Positions 48,450 through 59,700 of a stretch of DNA of 64,000 nt are shown here, piece after piece. Both the position numbers and the translations under genes were made by a program. Under the pieces are notes generated by a model, which saw only the letters and a program-made list of their open reading frames with translations, did no database searches and was not told where the DNA came from. Numbering within the stretch: the stretch's first letter is position 1; each line of letters opens with the position of its first letter. The stretch lies in assembly GCA_030272155.1 (NCBI GenBank), contig CP126191.1, positions 1,076,501-1,140,500 on the forward strand, in the 5' to 3' direction. The stretch is from Tetradesmus obliquus. Taxonomy: Eukaryota; Chlorophyta; Chlorophyceae; Sphaeropleales; Scenedesmaceae.

Positions 48450-49805
48450 TCACTTGCAGCTGAGCAGCGCCTTGGTTAGGGCGTGGTTGCCGTACCAGGC
48501 CGTGTACTTGTCAAACAGCGCCACCCAGGTGCCATCAGGCCCCAGCTCAACCCACTGCACTGCACCAGTCATGCTGCTGCTGACGTCTTGCTTTAGCAAC
48601 ATGTCGAGTGTTGGATGCACGCCATTCCAAGTCCAACCACTCCCTAACCGCACAAACCACTCGCCGTTGTGTCCCACGGACAGCTGCTGCACACCATTGT
48701 ACTTGACAAAGAGCTCGGCAAATTGATCAGTCAAAGACTTGGGAAGCCCTAGGATAGTAGTTCCTTGGCCCCGCTTCAGCACAAACCAGCCTTTGTCAGG
48801 CGCAAATGAGACTTTGACAACACGTTTGTCACCCTCGCCTGTGTTCCATATTTCCTGCAACCCGGATGCGCACTGCGGCCCCATGTATGTGGCTGCGCCG
48901 CGGTTGAGGCTCACGAAGTACACATCCCCAGGGTTCTCTGATGTTGCGTAGGTGTCACTGCCCTGGTTGCGCCCCAACGCCACACTTGTGATGTCCCTGC
49001 CAGCTGCCTTGAGTGTCTTGCACAGCCCTGCTGACAGGCCAGCGCTCCAGGCTGTGTCTCCATTTTCATAAGCAATAACGTAGGTGCTGTTGTCACCCAG
49101 TGCAACTGCCCTCAGCGGCAGGCGGCAGTGCACGTGGTGCACCTCACAGCGGCTGCCCTGCAAACATTTTTGGCAACGGTCGGAGCAGTGGTGGCGGAGG
49201 CAGTTGCCAAAGCAAGCTGACCTGCAGGTTCTACATAGTAATCATGTGCACTGCAAGCCCAGCAGTCACAACTGGCCAGGAGCGCAAGCCTGCACATCAT
49301 GCCGTGTCGGTCGGGCAATAGCGAGCACCGTGCACTGCTAGTGAAATCAGGTGCTGCTAAGCACTGCGTTTGCGCAGTCAGTGCACAGGCTGCTTGGCTG
49401 GTGTTGCGCAAAGCACGACAGCAGCTGCTGTCACCGGAGTACTGTACTAGTGCCCAATGCAGACTACACTGCAGTCTGTAGTCTGTGTATCATCTGCCAG
49501 GGCTTCTTGCAGAACGCTGCCAGCATGTCAGGCTGGTTCAACAGCTGCTGCCGGGGGACGCAGTTTGGAGGTGCAGTGCAGCAGCACTGCGCCTGCACCT
49601 GTCAATGACCAGTAGTGTAACGCACCTCGTTTTGCCCTGTGGCTCCTGCCACTGCTGCTGCTGGTGCTGCTGCAACGACCCTGGCATGCGCCAGTCGCAC
49701 GGATGCATGCCTTCTGCCGTGGGCACTCGGCACGGATAGCGCAGGATGCTGCAAGCAAGATCTCGCAGGAGCTTGAACGTTGAGGTTGCAGCGGCTGAGC
49801 AGCAT
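48450..49805 (-). CDS. Uncharacterised repeat protein, paralogue A
   Basis: Two exons in phase: 49805-49626 and 49157-48450 (TGA), giving 295 residues. The N-terminus MLLSRCNLNVQAPARSCLQH, followed by Ala, Arg and Ser, looks like an organelle transit peptide. The body holds about five related 45-60 residue units built as small-G-x-W/Y-hydrophobic...W...G: NSTYVIAYENGDTAWS, KGWFVLKRGQG, NGEWFVRLGSGWTWNG and DGTWVALFDKYTAWYG. Such spacing suggests a small beta-propeller or other repeated beta sheet; this is inference. No catalytic motif is seen and I do not recognise a named family. It has a close tandem copy at 51590-52993. The intron is 468 bp. Confidence 0.8.
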
Positions 49806-49995
49806 GATTCAGATTGTATGCCTGTATAGAACGCGGTGCGGTGAGCGGAGACTCTGCTTGTTGTGCGTAAGCCGGAGAAGCCTCAGAGTGAATTCCAGCT
49901 CGATCCAGCTTAGTCCATAAACGAAACAGTCACAACTTAGGACCTCAGAGCTTCAGAAACACAGGTTTAGACGCTTTGCTGCATCAGGCAGGCAC

Positions 49996-50406
49996 CTCTA
50001 GTTCAGGGGTGTTTTATTTCAGGTTTTTGGCTCCTCGTGAAAGAAATTTCATGAACTCTGAAATGAAATGAAAAGTGTGAACGCGGAACGTGTAATAGTG
50101 AAAGATGGCTGAGCAGCAGCAACAACCAGCGGGCGGGCAAGTTCAAACTGCAAGCTAGGAGTGGCTGGACAGCTGTCCAGCTGCAGCATCCAGCTGCAGC
50201 ATCATAGAAGACGAGGAGCAGCAGCAGCAGCAGCAGCAGGGAGAGGGGGAGGAGCAGCAGCAGGGGTAGCGCAGCATGCTAGCTGGATCATGACAAAAGA
50301 CGAGCAGCAGCAGAGTGGCACTGAGCTGGGAATGTGGCTTTGTTTTGCATATGTTCATGCTTGCTTGTGCTAACCGGTGATGTGTACAGTTGTTGTTGGC
50401 ATAAGT

Positions 50407-50484
<78 letters not shown>

Positions 50485-50813
50485 GTTGGTCTTGACAGGA
50501 GCGCCCTCCTGCCCCCCACGTGGCAGCAAGCTGCAGGGAGCGCCTTGCAGTTCACTGCAGTAGGTTGCTTTGCATGGGTTCCAGGGACCTCTGCTATGCT
50601 GTAACCCCTAAAAGATATATTGCAATGCTAATCGACTATTTCTGATATATCCTTGCGTGAGCCAACGCGTTCCTCGCTCTCCAAAAGCCCATTTCGCTGT
50701 CATTTCACTTCGCGCAGTGGAGCCCAGATCGATTGAAATTTGAAATGACATTTCAGTGAAATTACTTAATACACTAAAAGTGAAATCTGTAACGGCACAC
50801 CCCTGCTCTAGTT
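49996..50813. mobile_element. Non-autonomous hAT-type element with 8-bp target duplications
   Basis: Element 50004-50805 (802 bp) begins CAGGGGTGT and ends ACACCCCTG, which are inverted repeats in the style of hAT transposons (CAGGGGTG). It is flanked on both sides by the identical 8-mer ctctagtt (49996-50003 and 50806-50813), the target-site length expected for hAT. Subterminal tgaaat motifs recur near both ends. Inside are CAG runs and a long GAT microsatellite, but no transposase frame, so it would depend on a partner elsewhere. It lies about 200 bp upstream of paralogue A. The matching upstream region of paralogue B lacks it. Confidence 0.92.
50408..50484. repeat. (GAT)n microsatellite inside the hAT element
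   Basis: About 25-26 uninterrupted GAT units. They are not in any supported exon. The open His, Ser or Met frames across it are artefacts of the repeat. Confidence 0.97.
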
Positions 50814-51589
50814 CAAACCAAGGTCCCAAACCCTAGACATCGGTTCAACCGCTGACTGCAGTGCCGTTGCCGCTACAGCTACCCTTGCAGGCCGGCAGTT
50901 GCAAATCAAAACGCTGAGTCAGGGTAGTTGCATTGAAGAGCTAGTAAGTGATGTGGCAAGACCCTGTTCACAGGTACGACAACCATACATGACGTGCCGC
51001 GAGCCCATTCCATGGCTGCTGTGCATGCACTGCAACATGCAACATCATGATGCCATATGGCAGATGTGCTGCTAGTAAGCATGTTTCATCACTCACATGC
51101 ACTGATGCAGCTTGTGGATTGGGGCATGAGCAAACGAAAGCCTCCGAGGTTGCGTAACACATCACTTATGACCACCTCTCATCATCGAGTTCACAGTGAC
51201 ACCCGTTTGGCTATGCAACAGCAAGGCAATCAACCCCTGTACCAGTAGTGATGGCGGTGGTTCTGGGCGTCATAGACTGCTGCGACCAGCATAGTTCACA
51301 GTTGCACTTGCAGCACACACAGTCACGCATTTGTGACCGGATGAATCAAGGATTCAAGATTGTTATATGAGACCAGCTGTGCAACCACCACCTCCGCAGC
51401 GTGGATGCATAAGTCACGCCCAAGGCACCCGTTCACATTTCACATATGAAGCAAAACAAGAGCAGCATACAGCACAACAGCGCCTCTAGGCGCAGCAGCA
51501 GGCAAATCCTGCAGCCTTCGCACCGCCCTGCCGCATCACATGCAGCTCAGCAGCGCCTCAGTCAAGTCCTCGTTGCCATACCAAGCCGT
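50814..51589. other. Spacer between the hAT element and paralogue B
   Basis: The first roughly 40 bases (ggtcccaaaccctagacatc and on) match the upstream region of paralogue B at 53182-53207, marking the tandem duplication. The last part is the 3' flank of paralogue B, including the 17 codons cut off by its early stop (51589-51536). Otherwise nothing is recognised. Confidence 0.6.
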
Positions 51590-52277
51590 CTACTTGTCAA
51601 ACAGCGCCACCCAGGTGCCATCAGGCCCCAGCTCAACCCACTGCACGCCGCCAGTCCTCTTTTGGCCACGCTTGCTGTAGAGCAGCTTGTACAGCGCCGG
51701 ATGCACACCATTTGACCCGTAATGCCCATCCTGAAACAGCACAAACCACTGGCCATTGTGGCCCACAGACAGCTGCTGCACACCATCATACTTATCCCAA
51801 TATATGTCAAGCCATTCATCCAGGGAATCAGGGAGGCCGTTCCATGTGGCTCCAACTTGCTGCCGCGCAAACCAGCCATTGCTTGGTGCAAACGAGACGT
51901 TCACAACAAATCTGTCGCCCTCGCCTGCGTCCCATGCTGCCCGCAACCCCTCTTCACACTGCGAACCCATGTACGTTGCCCGTGTGTTGCGCCGCATGAA
52001 GTACACCTCTTCAGGAACCTCTGCTGTACAGTATGTGTCGTTGCCCTGGTTGCGGCCCAATGCCACGCTTGCAACTTCCCTCTTGTACTTGAGTGTTGTC
52101 TTGAGCATGTCGTGCAGCTTGTGTGACACGCCACTCCATGCGGCATCTCCATCTTCAAAGGAGACTACGTAGCTTCCGTTGTCACCCAGGGCAACCGCTG
52201 TCAGGGGCAGGCGGGAATGCACGTGGTGCACCTCGCAGCGGTCATCCTGCGATCAGCCAGTAATGATTGCACCAGCA

Positions 52278-52323
<46 letters not shown>

Positions 52324-52993
52324 CAGCAGCAGCAGCACCGAGGTTGTGCTGGGCTTTGGCATGCAGCGCCAGCCCTGCAGTGATTCATGCTTATAGTCTC
52401 AAACACCCGTCTCAGTCGCCAGATCACACGAACCTCATGAAACAGCATGCGCAATGCATTGCTGGTCAGATCCAGCACTTTAAGGGCTGCCACAATGTTG
52501 TTGGCGCCAGGTGCGAAGCTTGTGAGGGCAGCAGCATGGTGCAGCATGGTCACGGTGCCTTACAGCAGCTGCTTGAACCAGCAGAGCCTACTGCTTGCTG
52601 CAGGTGCATGACTCAACCTGGCAGCCTGGTTAATTAGTTTAGCAGCAGCAGCAGTAGCTGTGCACGCGCAGAGTCAGCACAGCAGTGCTATGCAGCTGTG
52701 CTGCTCACCTCCTCTTCGTCATCACAGCTGTCCTCTTTGTAACTGCTGCTGTCAGCATACACTGCTTGTTCTGTGTACTGCTCGTACGTAGTGCTGTAGC
52801 TGCAGCGTACGCGCCTCAAGCCTGCCTTGTGTGATCTTGCTGTTGGAGGGACCTGTGCACGCGCCCTTTCTGCAGATGCATGGCTTCTGCTGGCCCAGCA
52901 GCTGCTGGGGGCACTGGGCACAGACAGCACACGCTGTTGCACACAGGTTCGTGAAGAAACCTGGACTACGATATTGGCACGACTGAGCAGCAT
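51590..52993 (-). CDS. Uncharacterised repeat protein, paralogue B (C-terminus cut by TAG)
   Basis: Two exons in phase: 52993-52709 and 52246-51590 (TAG), giving 313 residues. It is a clear tandem paralogue of the protein at 48450-49805: MLLSRANIVVQVSSRTC at the start, then RCEVHHVHSRLPLTAVALGDN, VALGRNQGNDTY, VQQLSVGHNGQWFVLF and WVELGPDGTWVALFDK. Where A continues FDKYTAWYGN, B has TAG in place of the Tyr codon TAC. Past it the frame still reads the same ending and a TGA at 51538-51536, so 17 codons follow the stop. The N-terminal exon is longer than in A and ends in an acidic run (DDEEE). It may be functional with a short end, read through, or an early pseudogene. Confidence 0.76.
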
Positions 52994-54086
52994 CCTGTTG
53001 TGAACGTGCTTTTTAGAACGAGGTGGGGAAGAGGTCGTTCTGCTGTGAAAGTCCGGGCAACCTCAGACTTCAGTCCAGCTGGAGCGACAAAGCTCGAACA
53101 ATGCCAGAAAACCTCGGAATATGTTGGCAGAGTAGTTCAAAGCAGCGTTCCACCAAACTGGCGTGCTAAGGTTGGTTAGCAAGATCCCAAACCCTAGACA
53201 GCGGTTGCCTGCAGGAACGACAGCTGCAAGCTTCGGCATGTGCTCAGCCACGTTCAAGCCTTACATGCACCAATCAGAAGAGGTCATGTCATGCAGTCGT
53301 AGCTTGCAAACCGCACGCATCCCCACAGCACGAGAATGCAAGCTGCATGTGCGGTATTGCAGCAACCTGTGCTACTCGTCAGCCTGTCCACCTCATCACA
53401 GGTGATGCTGTGGGTAGCTGCTGCACCACCAAGCTATAAGCGTTGTAGGTTTATAGTGATTTCGGCAGGTCAGCTGCGCGCTGCTGTTGCACAGCAGCCT
53501 GTGCAGGGGCACATGTGCCGGACTGATGCAGTGCCCTGCACCCGCACGGCAGTGCCACCTGGTGCTACCAGCTGTAATGCTGCCACTTATGCGCAGCACA
53601 TCAACAGCTCTCATTGTAAAGTTCGATCAATCTGATGGTCTTGCATCAATGGCTCACTTCCTGCAGCAGAACATTCAGCTGGATGACCCAGTAGTGCACC
53701 TGCTTGGGTGTGCAGAGGCACCAGAGTGCCGATGGTACGTTGATCACCGGTATGTCAGCAGGTGTTGTCGAAGCAAATAAGCAACCCAATAAAGATGCTC
53801 GGGCTGCAATTGGGGTGCATCGCACACATGTTACGGTGGGCGCGTGGTAGGGATTCCAAGTGAGTCTGCCATGCAAGGCCTGTGCAGGTGCTAGGCCCAT
53901 TACATGCTCTTACATTAAAGCAAGCAGTCAAGTACTGTTGGCCGCTTTTCAGAAGGCCACCCAGCAGCATCCGCACACTTACGACTGATCTTGCACCCGA
54001 GTTGAAGTTGCTTCCAATTCCCTCTTTGAACGTGCACAATTCTGTAGCTCTCATAAACTTTTTCAGCTCCAGTTGGAGCGAGCATC
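52994..54086. promoter_or_regulatory. Divergent region between paralogue B and starch branching enzyme
   Basis: It holds the 5' regions of both genes. The part next to 52993 is related to the region upstream of paralogue A (shared cctcag, tccagct and ccaaaccctagac blocks in order). A tcagctccagttggagcga block just before the branching enzyme ATG resembles the cagtccagctggagcgac block near 53070. No exon is supported. Confidence 0.5.
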
Positions 54087-56657
54087 ATGCGCTCCCTCGG
54101 CAAGCAGTGTCGCGCTAACCAGGTGCAGCACAACGTTCCCAGCGCAGCAAGGATTGGCGCAGCTGTTGGTCGGAGCTGCTTTCAGACACGCAACAGACTG
54201 GCGGGAAGTGGGTCACGACACCATGCCAGCACAATTTTGAGGGCCGTGGCGGAAGCTGTGCAGGGGGAGAGCAAGGAGCTGGTGAGCATATAGTTCGTAT
54301 CATAGCACGTATTTAGTGACAATGGGGCTGCCTGGAGAGCGGCCGATTTACGGCATGCAGCTCAAGAGCCCTGCTCTGCTGCTCTACTCCTGCAAGCAGT
54401 GCACACCAGCATGCAATCGTGCTGGCATCTGTGTACAATGCTAAGCACCTAAATGTATCTGTTACAGTAGACTGTGCTGATGCCTGCTAGCTTAGCTAGG
54501 AATTTGCAGCGTGGCGTGCGCTGTGCAGGGTGCTGTCTCCTGCCAGTGCATCCTTTCCTTGCGGCGTTGCAACTAGCATCTTGTGTTGTTCATTGATGAT
54601 CACAACAGAACAATACACCAGTGCAGCGATGCATGATGCAGCTATACACACAGATCCAGCAGGGTGTGGGTTGAAGCACAGCATGCTGGCAAAGCGCCAG
54701 TTGGCAACTTCTGTGCAGCACACACCTGCAGATCAGGATATTCTGCTGCATGCTCAACCTCCTGGCAGACCTAATCTCACAAAACAGTGTGTAACACAAC
54801 CAGTGAGCAGCGCACGTCAAGCTTGCTGGCTCTTAGCATCCTTGTCCGTAGTTTGCATGTTGATCGTTGTTTCATTGGATGCTGTGCTTAGCTGCGCGTG
54901 CATTTTATGCATCCCGTGATTGCTGTGCAACAGCATCAGCCCTCTAAAGCAGACTGCACATGCACGTACCTCCATCAGCACCTCACAGCTGACACATGCA
55001 GGGAACCTGCAGCATGAAGGCACAGCGCAGGGCTGCGCTGCATTCAACACCCGCACGGCGGCAGGCAGTAACTGGAGTGCAGATCATGTGAAGAAAGCTG
55101 GGCCTCACATCTTGTAACACTACTGTTTTATCACCCAATCGTGAACGCTGCACAGGATACCAGATAGCACAATGAATAGATCACCGCCCTCACCACTCCA
55201 AGCCTCAGCATGTGCACCTCTTCCAGCATGCACCGCTGCGCTGCTGCGGTGCTGCTGCAGCTAGGGCAACAGCTGCTCGCCCATGTCCCAAAGCACTGCA
55301 GATCGCAAGCCGATGTGATGCCTCTTGCGGACCATCAACGCAAGCATGTCCTCCAACACTAGCCCTGCACTCTCTGCTGCTGCTGCTGCTGCTGCTGCTG
55401 CACGCGGTGCACCTCTTTGCAATTTGCAGGCGCTGTACAGCGTTGACCAGCAGCTTGAGCAGTGCCGCAAGCACCTCCACTAACACTTCACCTATACTCT
55501 GCTGCTGCTGCTGCTGCTGCTGCTGCCACATCACATCACATCACAGGCGCTGTACAGTGTTGACCCGCAGCTTGCGGACCACCGCGAGCACCTGGACTAC
55601 CGCTGGAACCACTACAAGTGGGTCAAGGGCAACATTGAGCAGGCAGTGGGCAGCTTGGATGACTTCGCCAAGGTGCGCTTCACAACAGTGGCTTGTGACA
55701 CCGCCTTGACTTTGTTTGATTGGCACAGTATGTTGCTGCATGTTGTCCCTACAGAAGTGTGCATGTTGTGGACATCCTCATTCATTCCTGGATTGGCCAG
55801 GACCAGCATGTCCCATGCACATACAACCATGGTTTCATGCCCACACAACCATCATATGCTACTAACTTTGTGCTGCATCCCAAACCTACCATCAACAGCC
55901 CCTCGCACCAACCTCCCTCATCTCAAACCTTCGTTTTGTTGGGGTTCCAGACCTTCCCACACTCAAGTCTGAACCCTCTGAACTGCCGCAGGGCTTTGAG
56001 TTTTTGGGGTTCATCCGCAAGGATGGCAAGCTGAACTTTTGACTCCTGGTCTGTTGATCCCTCGTCTGCTGCACCTCTAACCCCTTTCATTAAACCGTCA
56101 TACACTGAACCGCAGGGCTTTGAGTTGCTGCCTTCGTCAGTAAGGATGGCAAGACCATGTACTAATTCATCAATGTCAAACCCTCATCTGCCGCATCCCT
56201 CGTTCCAATTCCTAAACCCACGCCCACTGAACCGCAGGGCTTTGAGTCGCTGGGCTTTGTGCGCAAGGATGGCAAGACCATCTACCGCGAGTGGGCGCCC
56301 GGGGCCAAGGCTGCTGCGCTGATCGGCGACTTCAACAACTGGGAGTGCGCGTGGATGCAGAAGGACGAGTGGGGCGTGTGGAGCGTGGAGCTGCCTGACG
56401 GTGAGCAGCAGGTGTTTGCGGCAGCAGCAGCAGGGGAGGCGTGCAGCAGGGAATGGGCAGCAGCAGCAGCAGCCGCAGCAGCAGCAGCAGCAGCAGGGGA
56501 TGCATTCAAGGTGAAGGCCGAGTAGCAGTAGCAGCAGCAGCAGCAGCGCGGGATGTCAGCAGCAGCAGGGAATAGGCGGCGGCAGGGCAATGGGCGGTAG
56601 CAGCAAGGGGTGTGAGCAGCGATGGAAGAGTAGGCAGCAGAAGCAGCAGCAGCAACA

Positions 56658-56704
<47 letters not shown>

Positions 56705-59700
56705 TGTTGACGGTCCATTGCTGCGCTGGCAGAGGACCTGCAGATGTTGCAACTCCCGCGCCAGGCAATCAGCCATGCACATGCTGCGCTGCGTGCTCAG
56801 GCGGATGCAGCACTGCCTAGCAAACATGTGCAGCGTTCTCGGCCTCTATCGGCATGTTTTCCTGGGACCGTATAGACAACATGCAATCCTCCGCGCTGCT
56901 GGTTCAATTGTACTGTGCTCTGCTGCTGCAACAGGGCCCGATGGCACCCCAGCCATCCCGTACAACACCCGGGTCAAGACCAGGTGCATTGCTGGGCCAT
57001 TCGACACAATCCTGTGCATTGTATTGCTATGCTGTGTCGCAGGTCCTGATGGCTCCCCAGCCATCCCCCACAACAGCGGGGTTGAGATTGGCATGCATTT
57101 CCCTGCAATCTGACAGCTTGCTGCTTTTGTCACTTCCTGTGCTGTGCTGCCACAACAGGCCCTGATGGCTCTCCCGCCATCCCCCACAACAGCCGGGTCA
57201 AGATCAGGATGCAGGCGCATGGCGACTGGTGGTGCGACCGCGTGCCGGCATGGATCAAGTATGCGACCGTTCCCGAGGGCGAGATGGGAGCCAAGTACAA
57301 TGGAGTGTACTGGGACCCACCACGCGGCGAGAAGCACCTGTGGTGAGTGCAGCAGCAGCAGCAGCAGCAGCAGCAGCGGCAGCGTGGACAACAGCAATAT
57401 CAGCAGCAGGAGCAGCAGCAGCAGTTGGGGCAGCTATGAGGGTGCACTAGGGCCACATGACGGCTGGAAACAGCTGCGGCAGGCTGCAGCAGGCAGACTC
57501 AGCAGAGGCAATCCCAGTCCACCTGAACATGCCTTCCCTGCCCCTGCTGCTGCTGATGCTTTTCCTGCTGCTCCTGCTGTCCCTGATGCTTGCTGCTGCT
57601 GTTGTACAGGCGCAACCGCCGCCCCAAGCGCCCCTCCAGCCTCAAGATCTACGAGGCGCATGTTGGCATGAGTGGGGAGGACGAGGCAGTGAGCACGTAT
57701 GCGCAGTTCAGGGACGAGGTGCTGCCGCGCATCAAAAAGCAGGGTTACACGGCCATCCAGCTGATGGCGATCCAGGTAGGGCTCGAACCGGGGACCTGGT
57801 GCTCATTTTTTTGTTTTGGAGGCTGGGCGTGCTGGCTGCATATCAACAGGAGTCTGAGCAGCAGCAGGGCAGGGCAGTGGCCGAAGCAATGGTGATTGCG
57901 GGCCTGCTGTATAGTGCCAGCGATTGGCAGAGGCTGGTGTGTGTCAATGCAATGCAATGCAATGCAATGCAGCTGCTCAGATCATGTGTGGTGCCTGCCG
58001 TGTACTTGTGCTGCTTGCCTGCAGGAGCACGCGTACTACGCGTCATTCGGCTACCACGTGACCAACCCCTTCGCCATCAGCAGCAGGTGGGCGCTGGTTC
58101 AGGCTGTATGCTGTGTTCAGCTCTCTGAAACATTCTGCTCATTCCATTGTCACATCTCCTCTTGGCTCCGTGTCTACCCGCTTGTTTGTGTATGGCATGC
58201 AGGTTGCAACAAACATGTTATGACATACTTGTGACACATGTTACATTGTTATTTTTTTGCAGGAGCGGCACCCCTGAGGACCTGAAGAGCCTGATTGATG
58301 CTGCTCACGGCATGGGCCTGGTGGTGCTGCTGGACGTGGTGCACTCGCACATCAGCAGCAACGCCGACGATGGCCTGGCAGGTGCGCAGTAGGACATATT
58401 GTTTAGATGTATGTATTTGCTGTATTTGTAGCTTGGCTGCCTGATTGGCTAGCTACCAAGTGCACAGTGCACAGCCAGATCTCCAGCAACGCAGACGATG
58501 GCCTGGCAGGTGCGTGCCCAGCTGGTAACGACACATCAATCTACATGGCATGTGCCACCGTTTGCGCCTGGACACGCCTGCACACAGAGCTGCTTTGCGC
58601 ATCTAAAGGTAGCTTCAAAAGTCTTGGTAAAAATGTGTGTTTTACAACAATAATGCTGCAGCAGGCTCATCAAAAAGTCACAGATTTTGATGCTCAGCCA
58701 GTGCAGCAATGACCTGCATGCATGCTGCAAGCCCCCTGCTGAGCAGGTCCAAACACTCTCTCCAGGACCACCCAGCATACCAGTGAAATTGCCAACACCA
58801 GCAGCCTGAACATGGCCTGAAATGGCCTCTTTTTGCATGCAAAACACACCCAGCAGTCACACCAGCAGGAACCATGCCAACTACTCCAAGCTGCCCAAGG
58901 CTGTGCCCCACAAATGAAGTGCTTTGCAGCAAGATGCACCACTGGGCCTGCAGCACACCCAGCCACCAGTTGCCAGCCCAAACAGGACAGCACTGCAGAC
59001 ACCCCATGCAGCAGCACAGCAAAAACACAGCAGAACACAAGCAGCAGCCTCACACACACACCAGGGGCCTACAACTCAAAGTGCTGCCAGGGCATTCAGG
59101 CCAAAAAGATACCCTGTTGATTTACTTTTTTGGCTGCGGCTAAGGCTAAGGCTAAAGCTAAGGCTAAGGCTAAGGCTAAGGCGCGCGCGTGATATTTACT
59201 GTATGCACGCAGCAGGAATTGATCGTGCGATCTCTGGGATCACACGCAGGCGCGCTACCACTACACCATTGGAACACCTGGCAGAGGTTGGCAGTACACA
59301 TGTGGTATCGATATAAAACACCGACTCCATTTGAGCTGTGCTGAGACTTGGGCGGCAAAAAGCGGTATGACGCTCACTTTTGCAATAACCTTTACCCTGT
59401 TGTGCTCACTCCTTAACGGTTTCATATCTTTTTGCTGGCACACTTCTTTTTGCAGGCTTTGACATGGGCCAGGGCCAGGAGGCCAACTACTTCAGGTCTG
59501 GCGAGGCGGGCTACCACAAGCAGTGGGACTCCCGCATCCTCAACTATGGCCACTGGGAGGTGCGGGGTAGCTGCCTGTGTGGCAGTGTGATATTAGTGAT
59601 CATCAGCATTTGCTGGTTTGCGTTATGGTTGTGGTGGTTGTCACAAGCAGTGGGACGCATCCTCAACTACGGCCACTGGGAGGTGCGGCACACACAGTTG

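Noticed and set aside
51590-51592. TAG as evidence for stop-codon reassignment
   Set aside because: A single case in one paralogue is better explained by mutation. The other genes in the window end normally with TGA or TAA and have no internal TAG in conserved parts.
57776-57800. Perfect B-box-like string (GGTTCGAGCCC on the minus strand) in SBE intron 5
   Set aside because: No T-stem can form around it and no A box lies at a fitting distance, so it is not a tRNA or convincing SINE.
59135-59190. GGCTAA hexamer run as an internal telomere repeat
   Set aside because: Green algal telomeres are TTTAGGG or TTTTAGGG type. TTAGCC does not match, so a simple repeat or SINE tail is more likely.
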